Origin: Ottelia alismoides
Lineage: Eukaryota > Streptophyta > Magnoliopsida > Alismatales > Hydrocharitaceae
Assembly: GCA_037367405.1 (NCBI GenBank)
Contig: JAZKJV010000087.1
Span: 356,501 to 420,500, forward strand
Direction: 5' to 3'
Length of the DNA: 64,000 nucleotides
Part shown: positions 23,241 to 34,780 of the stretch, piece after piece
Layout of the letters: every line of letters starts with the position of its first letter
Position numbering within the stretch: position 1 is the first letter of the stretch
The notes under the pieces: generated by a model
What the model was told of the DNA's origin: nothing
Seen by the model: only the letters and a program-made list of their open reading frames with translations
Databases searched by the model: none
Translations under genes and position numbers: made by a program

Positions 23241-24411
23241 TCCCCCACTCCCCCTAGTTTATGCTCATCCTTCATCACCGGAGCATGAAAGCACCTAAGC
23301 ATTGACGCATAGCACTCGAGCTCAACACCATCGAATTTGAGTGCTAGTCCTCAATGCCATGGACAATCGGGCGGCATCTTCGGGCTTGAATTAGCTCCAA
23401 CGACCGCTCTGATGAAAAGTTCAGCCCAATATCATGAGGCTTGGCATGGATTCGCTTGTGTAGTCTTCGTAGAATGTACATAATATGTTTGGGATTTCAA
23501 AGGTTCATTGGTGGTCAAAGTGATATATGGTTGTTGAATTACGGTAGGTACATAAGCATGCATTAACTGAAATAGTCGATTATGTAGTCTGCGATAACAA
23601 TAAAAACAAGCAATAGGTGTAGCACAGTTCAATCCCAAAATAACCAACCAACACAATGGACACATGTCCTTTTATGAGGAAAATCAACCAAGTAAAAACC
23701 TCATCCACGATTGTCTCAACTTAGGATTTCAATCGATCAAATCACTCGATCTTTTCCATTATCAAGCTATTTGCAGCTCCCCCTCAATTAAGCAAAAGGA
23801 GTCAAACCTCTCTTCCAAACAAGAAGACTCCCACAACCCAAGTACCATGTACCATAGAAGTAAAAGAAATAAAACCTCATCACCTCAAAAAATATGCAAT
23901 GCAATATAATATAAAAAAACAATTTTATAGATCTTGAATGCACAAGATCATGGCTTGAAGCATGATGCACATAGCTTCTTCTTTCTCACAGAGAGTAAAA
24001 TTGAATAAAAGTGAGAAATAGTTTCGTTAGCACTTCAAAAGAATGTAGAGCGAGTAGAGAATGAGTCTTAAGTGAATGAAAATGAAAGGAATGACTTTCC
24101 TTTAATAAGCATTAATGTTAATTAACAAATAGGTGTGGTAGTTGGACAAAGTAACATTTACCATTCAAAATGAATATAGATACCAAATATTAGTTGATTG
24201 AAAAACTTTAGTCGACTAAACACAAAATTAGCCGATTTATAAGAATGATTAGTCAGTTGGTTGCTTGTCCAAAAGTAGTTATTGGCTATCATTGAGTTTG
24301 ATCATTCATCACATTGACTTCTCAAAAGCATCAGTTAGGTAAAGAAAAATTAGTTGGAAATCCAGTCAATCTACTGTCTTAGTCTGAGAACTTGATTTGA
24401 GATGGAGATAT
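23241..24411 (-). repeat. Probable antisense LTR and leader of an older LTR retrotransposon
   Basis: On the minus strand 'CATCAGAGCGGTCGT' (complement of 23401-23430) resembles a tRNA-Met primer site plus leader, and the sequence beyond it (to about 24400) contains repeated TCGACTAA/TTAGTCGA words seen in long copia LTRs. No coding sequence. Assignment is tentative. Confidence 0.3.
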
Positions 24412-24572
24412 ATGATATTTTTTGATAAATATTTATTATGACCCATCAAAGGTATCTTCATCCTTTATCTATTGAGATGTCCCCTACGTGTAAACCTAAT
24501 TTTAGTTTCCCCCTATACACGAAGTGTTAGGGTGCCCACTTATAATATAGAAAAAATATTCTCTATTCAACA
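24412..24572 (+). repeat. 5' LTR of copia C
   Basis: Approximate left end; the right end CAACA abuts the primer site. Length near 160 agrees with the family's 136-149-base LTRs. Confidence 0.5.
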
Positions 24573-24584
24573 TGGTATCAGAGC
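24573..24584 (+). other. Primer binding site of copia C
   Basis: TGGTATCAGAGC, exact initiator tRNA-Met type. Confidence 0.8.
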
Positions 24585-26463
24585 CATCGTAACCCTACGA
24601 TAAATCTCCTTTTACCTCTACTCTCTTCCCTCGCCTCCTCTGCTCCAACAACCTGAGCGATACTGCCATCTTTCCCAAGGGTGCCATGACCCCTCTCTCC
24701 TAGCAGTTGAGCAGTACCACTACCTCTCCCAATAATATGCATGACATCGCCTCTCCTTTCCCTCCTCTATGGCTATTGTTGATGTTGAAGTCGCATCCCT
24801 GACCATAGAGATCACCACCATTAAAGGACTAGTCGTATGAGGTTCATCGGTGTTGCCATCCTACAAATTATCCGTAGCCATTGTCCATATTCTACAGAAT
24901 AGCCAATCTCATGGTTGATCGTCAACGTCTAATAATCTAAGTCAAGGTCACACTTTTTCCTCTCAAACTCCATGATTTTATCGCTGCCTTGGTTCATTTC
25001 ATTTGTAATAAGAGATCATAAGGAATATATCATCCCATCATTCGGATCCATGAAGGCAATGGAACATATAATCAAGATGGATGGAACCAATTACGATCTA
25101 TGAGCCATATAATTCATGAGCATGATGGTAAGCTTCAATAGAGAATACATATTCAAACCACCCAAAATGATCGATAAAACCAGAGCAAAGAAATCATTGA
25201 TGCAAGATAATGCAAGTGGGAAGGTATGGCTGACATGCTCCCTCTCTTGGAAATTGCTAATAATGTTCTGAATCAACCCACAACAAAGCTATGTAAGACA
25301 TCTCAACCACAACATATCTTCAATTCATGGCAAGAATAAAACCAAGATTCCTCAAATATATCATGATATCCATCTAAGAAAACAAGATGATGTCCTTTGC
25401 ATAGATATTATGCAACCCTGAAAGGCATATTCACAAAGCTGCATAAGTATCTTCATCCATGCATATGTGACAATCAGAAAACATATAGTAGCATGCTCAT
25501 GGTGGGATTTTTTCTAGTAGTCCCAGATCCTATCTGACTATGATAGTAATCACTTACTAACCAGGACAACAATCCCACCGATAGAGGAAGCTCATAGTAT
25601 GCTTAGTAAGATTTCCATTCCTACTACTTCACAACAATATTTTACCATGATTGCATCTTGAGGTAGAGGAGGCTTTACTACATGCAAAGAACGTGGTGCA
25701 GATGCAGAGGCCGTAGAGGGCCTTATCCACATAGTACATATTATCAGAGACTCGGAGACATAAGTTACATGTTGGCAGAAGAATGGTCTAGATGCCTCAG
25801 CACATGGAACAAGAACAATAGAGCCATCTGACTCCGCCATTTCACATGATCATAAATATGAGAACTCATTGTCACATCTATGGGAGATGGTTGTTTCTCC
25901 CCCTCTTACTCCAACAACTACTGCTACATCATCTGACTTCGATGCTACTGCATCATCTGCTAGCCTGTTGTTAAAATTGCTCTTTTAATCTGATGCAGAT
26001 TGGACAACTTGCTCAAATACTTCCCACCATTTCTATGGAAACAAGAAGTCACTAAGTACAATATGTCCTCTCCACGATGGAGAATTATGTTAGCTGATGG
26101 ACAATCTCCCCCTATAACAATTCAAGGGCAATTTTATATTACCCCAACGCACAATTATCTAGTGTTATACATGATCCAGACTTTCCGATAAGATTGCTTT
26201 CTAGTGATCATATAACATATGATTTACAGTGCATCATCATTTTTACTCTATTTCTTCTGCGTTTGAGGACATGCTTACTGGCAACATGATTCGATAGGAC
26301 AGTAAGCAAGGTGGTTTCTACAAGCTAGAGCAATCCATGTTTGCACGTATTTCTCATACACCGACTGGACCTACCTTGGTGTACCACTGACAGCCATTTT
26401 GGTCATCTCCTACTCCAAAAGTTGTGTAGTCCTCCATCAGGTTTCTCCTCAAATAGAAACTTC

Positions 26464-26855
26464 GGGTCCGTTTGGTGACCGGGTTACCTGGGGTAACCCA
26501 GTTTACCCTCCTCCATTCATGGGTTGGAATTCCAATACAAATCAATATGACATCACATTCCTTATTCCAACCCTCTCCAACCTACATAATCATCCAAACA
26601 GCTACTTACCAAGGTTCTAAATCTCGATTTCCATTTCATTTCGAGACGTTGAAAAAACAAAACAATTTCGAGATTTCATCGAAATTTCGACGAAATTTCG
26701 CCAATTTCGGCCAAAATCGGCCTAGATTTGTGAAGGGTATATATCGATATTTCGATTTCGGTAGGATGCCGAAACCGAAATTTCGCCGAAATTTCACAAA
26801 ATTTGGAATACTGGTCTTACAACAACCCACCCCATCGCAGTAACCAAACAAACCC
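26464..26855 (+). mobile_element. Tourist/PIF-Harbinger-like MITE
   Basis: Terminal inverted repeats GGGTCCGTTTGGTGACCG (left) and, reversed, GGGTTTGTTTGGTTACTG (right). Flanking trinucleotides TTC and TTA resemble the 3-bp duplications of this superfamily. About 180 bases once the inner MITE is removed. It sits inside copia C. Confidence 0.7.
26608..26815 (+). mobile_element. Second MITE nested in the first, rich in CGAAATTTCG palindromes
   Basis: Terminal inverted repeats ACCAAGGTTCTAAAT and ACCAGTATTCCAAAT (reverse complement of right end), with 3-bp duplication CTT on both sides (26605-26607, 26816-26818). The interior is almost entirely overlapping GAAATTTCG units. Confidence 0.65.
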
Positions 26856-27336
26856 TTAGTGTGAGGCGTGTCCAGTAGGAAGCACCATTGTTCTAGTTTC
26901 TAAAGTGGCATGCCCATAATAATAATCATTATTTTAAGAAATTACATTTTGATGTTTCGGGTCCCAGTTATGTTCATGATCTTCAAGGTCATTATTTCTA
27001 ACATGTTGTTGTGGATGTTCTTTCTATAGTTTTCGGAGAAGTTTTTTTAGACAAAGAAGGGGAACCAATTATAGATATCCACCCCAAAATTTTATTTAAA
27101 AGGCATAAAAAAAATTGAAATGGCAAAGCCTTCTCCCACTATAAGGTCAGCTACATGGGTTCTTGCTCAAATTCATGTTGAAAGGTTTGACTATTTTTTA
27201 CTCTGGTTATCTACTACCTAACACAACCTCCACAAGAGGGGATTTGAACCTTTGTTTTTTGGGTGGTAGGTACACTGCACTACCACCAGAACATTTAAGT
27301 GGGTACTTTATTAAAAGGTGTGAAATGAAAAAAAAA

Positions 27337-28320
27337 CTACATCAACCAACACTCAAGGAAAGTTTTGGTATGCAAAATGACATTCTCTACGTAGAAGAGC
27401 TCTGTCTGGAAGATAACACTGTTGCTATTGAGCCAAAATACACAAATTAACACAATGGCAAAAAATTCACTATTGAGTTGAAAAGAGACTACCAGAAGGT
27501 GGTTTGGGTTGCCACATAAAATCGATCCATACCCAATGCCAGCCATGAATCCTTTGCCTTGTTGCACCTAAAAAAATGCTTTATGGACTCGACATCCTCG
27601 TTGAATTGCATGCACGAGTTACCGGTGCCACAAAAAATTCTAGACAATTGATCTTTGGTAAGTAATCTTCCCCACCTCAAGAGCCATATAAACACTTGGA
27701 TCGGGATCTTCATGTCCCATAAAAGATTGCAATCCCTAATCAATCCAGCGATCTCTCCAAGTCCAGCGACCGGACTCTCCAAGTCCAGCGATCTCTCCAA
27801 GTCCAGCGATCCCTAATCAATCAGGAGTTGGCAATCCGGACATTAAGCATCTCGTAGGATTTCTTAACTGATAAAAGATTGGCCCTCCAAGTCCAGCGAT
27901 CTCTCCCCTCAGTTGGACCATCGAACAGGTTGATCTCCCCCAATAATCTAATAAAGTTTTGGTACCATTGCTCAGAGAAATCAGAAATGAAAGTTTACAA
28001 CCAAATCCCATCCTCCCAAACATCAGCCATACGAGCATTCTTATATGAAGATAAGGCAAAAAGATAAGGGAAACGAATAGTAAGGGGTCCGTCATCAACC
28101 CAATTCTCCATCCAAAAGGCAACGCTATGGCAATCCCCAAGGGTCAGGCAGAAGAGACAAGGTAGCTCAAGGATTACTGAACAAATAACCTCCCAGAAAG
28201 ATGATGAAAAACAAAGAGGACAAGCCTCAATGGAGCTATGTGCATATACTTCATAGATTCCACGTATTACACCTGCAGCAAATATCTTAGCTACCACCCT
28301 TGATTCATGCACCCCACTTC
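27337..28320 (-). pseudogene. LINE ORF2: connection and RT zinc-binding C-terminus
   Basis: From high to low coordinates: VIRGIYEVYAHSSIEACPLC, SVAFWMENWVDDGPLTIRFP (the LINE 'FW.D.W' block), then IKIPIQVFIWLLRWGRLLTK-type sequence and the zinc-binding cluster ending IKHFFRCNKAKDSW, then a stop at 27337. Three frames must be joined. Confidence 0.82.
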
Positions 28321-28779
28321 AAAAGTGGGGCAAGGTTCATAGCTTCCAAATTTGGGACACCGAGACCACCATTGTGCTTCTCAAATGTCATCGTATCCCA
28401 ATCCACTTGATGTGTACCAATGCCCCCCCTGATTTGACTTTTCCCAGAAAAATCACTTCATGATCCGCTCTAAATGTTGCTGGACACTCGCAGGCAATAG
28501 CTTAGAAGGCTAGAAGACAAAGAACACTAGGATAACAGCAAGGACAACCTTCACCATAATCAGGTGGCCCCACGTGACAACATGGATCATTTCCAGCCCG
28601 CCATCTTCTTCTCTAACTTTTCAACAACAGGTAACCAACATGCCAAGAGGACGCATCCACTACAAAAAAGGGAGGACGAGATATCGGATCGGTAGAGAAC
28701 CACATGATTTCCACGTCCTTACTATACACTTCAGCTTCATCACAAGAAATACCGAAAAGGGACCATACTTGACTTGTCC

Positions 28780-29404
28780 CTGTTAACTCTCAACCCAAAA
28801 AGTTATCCAAAAATATCAAATACCGTCATCATCCTCTTTTCCTCCTCCACACCCCTTCAATGAAAATAATAGTATTACCTGCAATATTGAATATGCAGCC
28901 CCAGGATGGAAATGTCTCCTAGGGAAAAACCCACCAGGATGCCATATGCTACCACCCGAACCACCATAAGAGAGAGCACATCAACCACAAGAACAAAGAA
29001 GAGAGATGCCAATGGCCACCCCTAACGCACCCCTCTGAGGTGGAAGAAACCTCCCTCGACCATACCATTGATGAGGATGGAAAATGAGACTATAGTAACA
29101 CATCTTTTCATCCATGAAATCCAAGTGTTCGAGAAGCCCTTTCTCGCCATCACAATCCACAAAAAGTGCCAATCCATACAATCGCAAGGCTTAAAAAATC
29201 CACACATTTGCCAATCTTCTCTAATGCACAACAACCTCATATGCCATAACTAGATTGTCTCCTATCTACCTACCAGGGATGAAAGCTGACTGAGTAGGGG
29301 AGTTAAGATCATCCAACATCACCAAGTTTGTTTTTTCGAACCTTTCCTATGAGAAAATAGATGGCACTAGAAAGGGCTAGGGGATGAGCATTTGCATTCT
29401 CCAT
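28780..29404 (-). pseudogene. LINE ORF2: reverse transcriptase palm
   Basis: Joined from overlapping frames: 'VGDNLVMAYEVV'-like segment, DCMDWHFLWIVMARKGFSN (DxxKAYD...W..L block), ILINGM and 'PQRGVRQGCPL'-like residues. At the expected FADD site near 28850 the frames read AGNT, so the catalytic aspartates are gone. Confidence 0.75.
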
Positions 29405-29552
29405 AAGGGGGGGGGGGGCGGGTGGGGGCTTAGCCCCCCAGCTCTCAACCAAACTCCATATTTACATTTAATATATAGTATTATATATAATCTAAATTCA
29501 TTATTTAATAGTTAAAATATACATGTTATGTATAATAGCCCCCCATATCTCA

Positions 29553-29564
29553 ACAAAAAAATCA

Positions 29565-29592
<28 letters not shown>
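29553..29592. repeat. (TA)n microsatellite
   Basis: Alternating TA run of about 28 bases after an ATCAATAT start, inside hAT-like element K. Confidence 0.85.
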
Positions 29593-29595
<3 letters not shown>

Positions 29596-29837
29596 CTAAT
29601 TACAACAATTAATCGTTAACATTACATGATGTGCATAATCGGATACTGACACATCTGTATATGTCCATCATCGTACCCATTTATAAATCGTCATGGATTA
29701 GTTTTTATTTAGCATATATGGTATAGATAACGATCTTTCTTTTTTTTCTTTGCATGTATAGATATGAATTTGGATACCTCTTTCATTTTTTAAGATCTTA
29801 AAATGGATATGATTGCATATTTTTCTAATATATACAT

Positions 29838-30216
29838 AGAGATTAATGGGGTTGCCCGAAACATGGCTGCCCCCGCGCCGTTTTCGGTGCTTTTTTTATT
29901 TTTTTCAAAAAATATCGCCATGTATATTCATCCCTATATCCCTCCTATATGCCATTCGAATTTCGTCAGAAACAGAGACTCCTACAGCCTCCATCCGGAC
30001 AGTGGTTTTTTAACGGTAACAGGATTTTTTAAATCGACACTATCTCGATGGAGGCCGTAGGAGTCTCTGTTTCTAACGAAATTCGAATGGCATATAGGAG
30101 GGAAATAGGGATGAATATACATGACGATATTTTTCAAAAAAAACAAAAATAAATATCGAAAATGATGCAGGGGCAGCCATTGTTGGTTGCCCCAAGGGGG
30201 CAGCCCCATTAAACTC
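29838..30216. mobile_element. Foldback MITE P1 (long inverted repeats, TSD ATATACAT)
   Basis: About 170-base arms in inverted orientation around a short AT-rich centre near 30025. Ends AGAGATTAATGGGG and CCCCATTAAACTC. The perfect 8-bp direct repeat ATATACAT at 29830-29837 and 30217-30224 is the target duplication. No coding sequence. A transcript would fold into a near-complete hairpin. Confidence 0.85.
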
Positions 30217-30224
30217 ATATACAT

Positions 30225-30610
30225 GGGTTCAATGTGGCTGCCCATAAGGGGAAGCTAACTTAGCTCCCCCCATTCCATTTTCCCTATTTTTTATTTTTTT
30301 TGAAAATTTCTTCCATGAATATTCATCACTATATCCCTATATCTTGCTATTAAAATTTCGTGCGAAACAGAGACTCCTACGACCTCCATCCAGACAGTCA
30401 TTTTTTAACGGTAACAAAATTGCTAAAAACTACTCCGTCTGGATGGATGCCGTAGGAGTCTCTGTTTCATATGAAATTTTAATAGCATAATATAGGGATA
30501 TACTGATTAAAATCCACAGAAGAAATTTTCAAAAAAAATAAAAAAAATGGGGAAAATGGGGTAGGGGGAGCCCAGTTAGCTCCCGCTCAAGGGGGAAGCC
30601 CCATTTTACC
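30225..30610. mobile_element. Foldback MITE P2 (TSD ATATACAT/CTATACAT)
   Basis: Ends GGGTTCAATGTGG and ...CCCCATTTTACC, with arms of about 175 bases around 30425. Directly abuts P1, sharing the ATATACAT copy at 30217-30224; the right copy is CTATACAT (30611-30618). Sequence is diverged from P1 and P3 but the layout and the 'AGAGACTCCTACG.CCTCCATC' core of the arms are the same. Confidence 0.8.
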
Positions 30611-30839
30611 CTATACATATATGGATACATGCATATTTGTATATGCATGTTTGCAACCCTATTTTTATCTGCATCGATTTTAAAATAGTATGCGGATACA
30701 TGTACACATGTCAAAATACATATAACATATATGATAAGGGATTGGTAGACATGTTTATATTTTTTTTCATCCATATAAGTAAAAAGTATAGTATAATGTT
30801 ACTTGTTTGAACACATTAAATTTAATGACAATACTTAAT

Positions 30840-31197
30840 AGAGTTTAATGAGGCTGTCCCTTTGGGGCAACCAACAATAGTTGCCTCCGCACCATTTTCG
30901 GCTTTTTTTATTTTTTTTTGAAAAATATCGCCATGTATATTCCTCCCTATATCCCTCCTATATGTCATTCGAATTTCGTCAGAAACAGAGACCCCTACGG
31001 CCTCCATCGAGATGGTGTCGATTGAAAAAATCCTGTTACTGTTAAAAAATGATTGTCTGGATGGAGGCCGTAGGAGTCTCTGTTTCTGACGAAATTCGAA
31101 TGACATATAGAAGGGATATAGGGATTATATACATGCGATATTTTTCAAAAAAATAAAAAATGCCGAAAACGGTGTGGGGGGCAGCCCCATTAAGCTC
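30840..31197. mobile_element. Foldback MITE P3 (TSD TACTTAAT)
   Basis: Ends AGAGTTTAATGAGG and CCCCATTAAGCTC. Perfect 8-bp duplication TACTTAAT at 30832-30839 and 31198-31205. Its centre is the reverse complement of P1's centre, so P3 is the same family in the opposite orientation. Confidence 0.85.
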
Positions 31198-31721
31198 TAC
31201 TTAATGTCACAGTAATAAATATATATTTCAGTGATATGAAGAGTTTTGTAGGGATCTTTTTATCAATACGATGTTTATAGATTTATTTATGTTCAATTAT
31301 AAGTTTATATGGGTATTTTTTGTAAAAAATACTTTTCCAATTTAGTTTCAATCAATAACGAAATTATTGAAAGCTCGCCTTATAGATTGAGTTCGTTTCC
31401 ACACACCCAACCTCACTACATATCCTCCAAATTTCTCTCAAATCCGATATCATTTCCTATTTATCTTAGTGGTTAAAAGTCCAATAAATATTTAAGCAAC
31501 TTATATCTTATTTAGAAGAGAACCAGACTCTTTCAAATTTATAGGTTGGATTTTCAGAAACAAATTTCAACAAAATAGCTTTTGTAACTCACATTATAAT
31601 AAAGGAGCCCCTCCCGAAATACTAACAAGTAAAATGACAAGGTAAATTAGATAAATAATTTACCCCACCCCACCCCCAAATAATTTAGCCCCTCCAAGAA
31701 GAATTTTCTGGCTTCGTCCCT

Positions 31722-32480
31722 GTTCTTGAGAAGGGGGAAATGAGTGACCTAGTTAGTTTATCAAAACCCGTATTTCCACAAGCAAACTCCTCCAGAACAT
31801 CCATGACATCACCTCCACCAATATCTCAGAAGTCGCGATAAAAGAAAATCGAGAACCCATCAGGTCTAAGGGCACCATCAACATTTACGTCCATCACCAC
31901 CGACTTGACTTCATCCTGTCAAAAAACCTTATCAAACAAATACATTGATCCACAGGGGGGCGAGAAGCCACAGTACCAACCCACCGCCATCATCGAATCT
32001 CATCTCTTCTCGAGATGCCATGGAAATAGTTCACCAAGGTTCTCCGAATTGTGTGTGTTTCCCCTTACTAAGATTTTAACCCACCATGGAAGAATGGATA
32101 AGATTTCGCCCATGCCTACTACTAACAACATCAAGGAAAATTTTAATGCTTGCATCCCCTTCTTTAACCCATCTCAAGTTTGGATCTCTGTCTCCATTCC
32201 ACCACTTACTTTTTGTCCTCCATCACGATGACCTTTTAGAGTTGAGAACGCTCCACCAGATTCTACATAGTTAGATACCTACATCCTTCATGGTATCAAG
32301 ACAAGTAATACGAGCCTCATCTAAAGTCCACCACTCAATCCGAGTGGCCCTCACGGACCTCGTGCATTCACAGAGCTGCCTTTGTAAGTTAACCACCTTC
32401 TATGCGAAATGGGTGGATGTAGAATTGGAACAACAAAGAGATCTCCAATGCTCTGCCACCAGATCAATGAAACCATCCTC
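31722..32480 (-). pseudogene. LINE ORF2: RT N-terminal part
   Basis: Minus-strand frames include LRPDGFSIFFYRDF and DVMDVLEEFACGNTGFDKL, the usual 'GPDGF...FF..FW' entry to LINE RT. The segment ends at the edge of the hAT-like element. Many stops and shifts. Confidence 0.7.
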
Positions 32481-32940
32481 TAACATCCGCGATTTCTCAA
32501 ATATGAAGAAAGAGCAAGGAACATTTTCCTCCCCTGAATCCCAGACCAATGGATATAATCAGATCTAGATCTCTGACAGGAACTAACCAAGCCCAACTGG
32601 TAGGCCTCCAACAACTCGTCAGAGACTAAGAAGTGATCAATACTAGAACGAGAGCCTCTATTTCTCCTATTACAACGCAAGTCAGTAGCATCAAGATTTT
32701 CCAAAAGCAAGTTCCTAATGAGAGCAACGAAGTTAACAGATCTCGGGTCTTGTCATCCACGTAAGTTAGGACGGACAAAACAAAGAAGGGTGACGTTAAA
32801 ATCACCAACAATCCAAGCATCCTCCTCGAATAGCTCCTTCACCTCACATAGATCACGCCACAAACTGATCTCAACGATGGGTCCATCAGACTGTAGATAC
32901 ACGAGACAATGATCATAACCCATGATTGCTTCAAAACTAT
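32480..32940 (-). pseudogene. LINE ORF2: AP-type endonuclease
   Basis: Frames joined: SDGPIVEISLWRDLCEVKEL, then AWIVGDFNVTLLCFVRPNLR (the GDFN motif of AP endonucleases), then CNRRNRGSRSSIDHFLVSDE and a decayed 'SDH' block (RSRSDYI). The N-terminal third is missing: copia E's LTR starts at 32941. Confidence 0.82.
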
Positions 32941-33076
32941 TGAGAGCTTTATATTCATGTATTTGTCACGTCTTATTTTATTTGTCTTCTTTATATAATT
33001 TTCCCATGGTCTCTCAACTCTATATAAAATATCCATAGGGCACCATAGAATAATAATTTCTTCTTTTCTCTCAACA
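32941..33076 (+). repeat. 5' LTR of copia E
   Basis: TGAGAGCTTTATATTC to TTCTCTCAACA, 136 bases, similar in layout to the LTRs of A and D, including CTCTATATAAAAT as TATA region. It abuts TAGTATCAGAGCG, a primer site with one change. Confidence 0.75.
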
Positions 33077-33088
33077 TAGTATCAGAGC
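33077..33088 (+). other. Primer binding site of copia E (mutated)
   Basis: TAGTATCAGAGC: G to A at the second base of the tRNA-Met site, the kind of change expected from decay by deamination. Confidence 0.75.
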
Positions 33089-33121
33089 GACGATCCTAGA
33101 TTGAAGCACTGAAACCCTAAC

Positions 33122-33268
33122 TGTAGATATATATTATTCTCTTATGTATCTCTTTAGTTATTTTTTTCTTTCATGTTGGACTCTTTATGTAATTTACCCA
33201 TAAGCTACTCTCCTATATTAAAGAGCCTAGGGCTGGTGGAATAAACAAGTTCTTTCATTTTCCCAACA
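33122..33268 (+). repeat. 5' LTR of copia D
   Basis: TGTAGATATATATTA to TTTTCCCAACA. Has CTCTCCTATATTAAAGAGCC, the promoter core with one inserted base relative to the 3' LTR (CCTATATAAGAGAG). Confidence 0.92.
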
Positions 33269-33280
33269 TGGTATCAGAGC
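33269..33280 (+). other. Primer binding site of copia D
   Basis: TGGTATCAGAGC, exact initiator tRNA-Met type. Confidence 0.88.
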
Positions 33281-33818
33281 GACGGTCCTATACCGGAGTT
33301 CTTGAACCAAACCCTAACCCGAGCCCTACCCTCAAGCCTCCACGCCTCCACACACGTCGCGCGCCTCTGCGCATCTGCCTACGCATCACCGCGCCTCCGC
33401 GTACCCGCTGCAGCAACGCCGCGCACCTCTGCGCACGACTGCGTGTCACTGCGCGCCATCGCTGCACCACCGCGAGCATCGGCGCACCTCCACGCGCCAT
33501 CACTGCTTCAGCACACGACCTTCGCGCGCATCGGCGCACCTCCACCTGCACCCGGGTGCCCCTGTGCATGCCTCTGCGTGCTGCATCTCCGCGTGCGCTC
33601 GCGTGATCATGTGCGCCACCACACGCGTGTGATCTTCGTGGGTTTCTCGTGCGTTTGATCGTCTAAAAGACTTGACTCTCGTGTACGTAGAACCCTAAGT
33701 CAAGCACGCGAGCCTCCAAAGTAATGGGTTTGGTTGCTTGAAGCCTACACATGTAACTAAACCCATTTATGTCCGTGTAGACGATCATATCTTCAGTCTA
33801 CCACTCCAGTTTTCTGTT
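33281..33818 (+). other. GC-rich leader of copia D
   Basis: Non-coding leader between primer site and gag. GC-rich with repeated GCATCGGCGCACCTCCAC-type words (two copies about 53 bases apart, near 33478 and 33530). Open frames here are Arg/Ala/Pro/His-rich in all frames, the mark of composition and not of a protein. Confidence 0.6.
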
Positions 33819-34780
33819 ATGAGTATGCCAGAAAGCAAGGAAGATATTCCATCCATAGGCGCCTTCCGAGGTCCAGTGCCGATTGTGAAGATGGATGGTT
33901 CGAACTATGAACTGTGGGCTATGCAGTTCATGAGTATGATGAAGTCAACCGGTAAGAAACACATTCTTACTGAAGAAGAGCATGCTGAGAAGACTAGAGT
34001 TAATGCCTCATGGGAGGCAGATGATGCATATGCCAAAGTATGGCTATCTGGAACTCTGGCAATCGAGATTGCCAATGATATTCTTCATCAGCCCGCAACC
34101 AAAGCAATGTCGGATATTCTGGCTGCTACATATTCTCAAGCGAAGAATGAGAGAAAGATTCTGCAACTCCAGCATGACATATTTACTATTTAGCAGAATG
34201 GACGTCCTCTACACTCGTTGTACACATCTTTACGAGGAATGTTTGAAAAGATTTATAGCTTCATGCCCCTAACAGCCACACCAGAGCAACAGAAGACCTA
34301 CCGGAATGCTACTATGGTAGTAGTTTTCCTCGCTGCCCTTGATCCTGAGTATGAGGCAGTACGGTCCCAGATCTTGGCAGATTCTACTATTCCTCCTATG
34401 GAGGAAGCCTTTCACAGACTGAGTCGTATCACTGTTCCTTCTACGACTATGAATCAGACTGCTTTAGCCATGGCTTCCAATCGAGGACGTGGAGGTCACC
34501 ATCATCAGGTCCGTGGCTGTGGCCCTCGTGGCAGAGGAGGTCGTGTTCGGCCAACGTGTACCTATTGCCATCGCACCGGACATACCGAAGACACATGCTA
34601 CTCTAAGCATGGATTTCCAGCATCTGCACGAGTCGCTGAGAAGATCGAGCCTCCATCTGCTGCTTCTTTGGATCAGCACTTTGATGATCTTATCGCCTGT
34701 CTAAGGGGCATCATCCCTTCATCTGGTCCAGAACCCACTGCAGAGAACCACTCTGATGTTGCCGCATCCGCTCTGCATCT
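33819..34780 (+). pseudogene. gag: Copia D gag (one stop)
   Basis: ATG at 33819 starts MSMPESKEDIPSIGAFRGPV. Family blocks: IVKMDGSNYELWAMQF, WEADDAYAKVWLSG, 'LQLQHDIFTI' then TAG (34191-34193), then QNGRPLHSLYTSLRGMFEK in the same frame. CCHC knuckle CTYCHRTGHTEDTC preceded by an Arg/Gly-rich stretch. It would bind and package genomic RNA. The frame shifts near 34780 on entering protease. Confidence 0.9.

Larger units (their letters stand above)
24412..27042 (+). mobile_element. Copia C: old, 3'-truncated copia element
   Basis: An LTR-like stretch ends ATTCAACA at 24572, followed by TGGTATCAGAGCC. Gag words survive ('IKMDGTNYDL' near 25075), a protease segment ('LADGQSPPITIQGQF' near 26095) and an integrase core segment near 26950 (DVSGPSYVHDLQGHYF). 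The element stops at 27042 where the LINE's poly-T begins, so the LINE inserted into it. Very many stops make it one of the oldest layers here. Confidence 0.75.
29405..31721. mobile_element. hAT-like non-autonomous element K carrying three foldback MITEs
   Basis: The right end (minus strand reading) is CAGGGACGAAGCCAG followed by GGAGGGGCTAAA, the standard hAT-type terminus. The left end is reduced to a G-run and GGGGGCTTAGCCCC, apparently eroded. It interrupts the LINE RT: residues ALRPDGFSIFFYRDF on one side and the following RT block on the other. No transposase. The flanks (ATGGAGAA / CTCAAGAA on the minus strand) match 5 of 8 bases. Confidence 0.6.

Noticed and set aside
29838..31197. 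TTAA next to the palindrome ends, suggesting piggyBac-type insertion
   Set aside because: The inverted repeats continue through TTAA to AGAG/CTC, and perfect 8-bp direct repeats lie just outside, so TTAA is part of the terminus.
33268..33658. Arg/Ala/His-rich open frames on both strands
   Set aside because: Leader of copia D between primer site and gag; composition effect.
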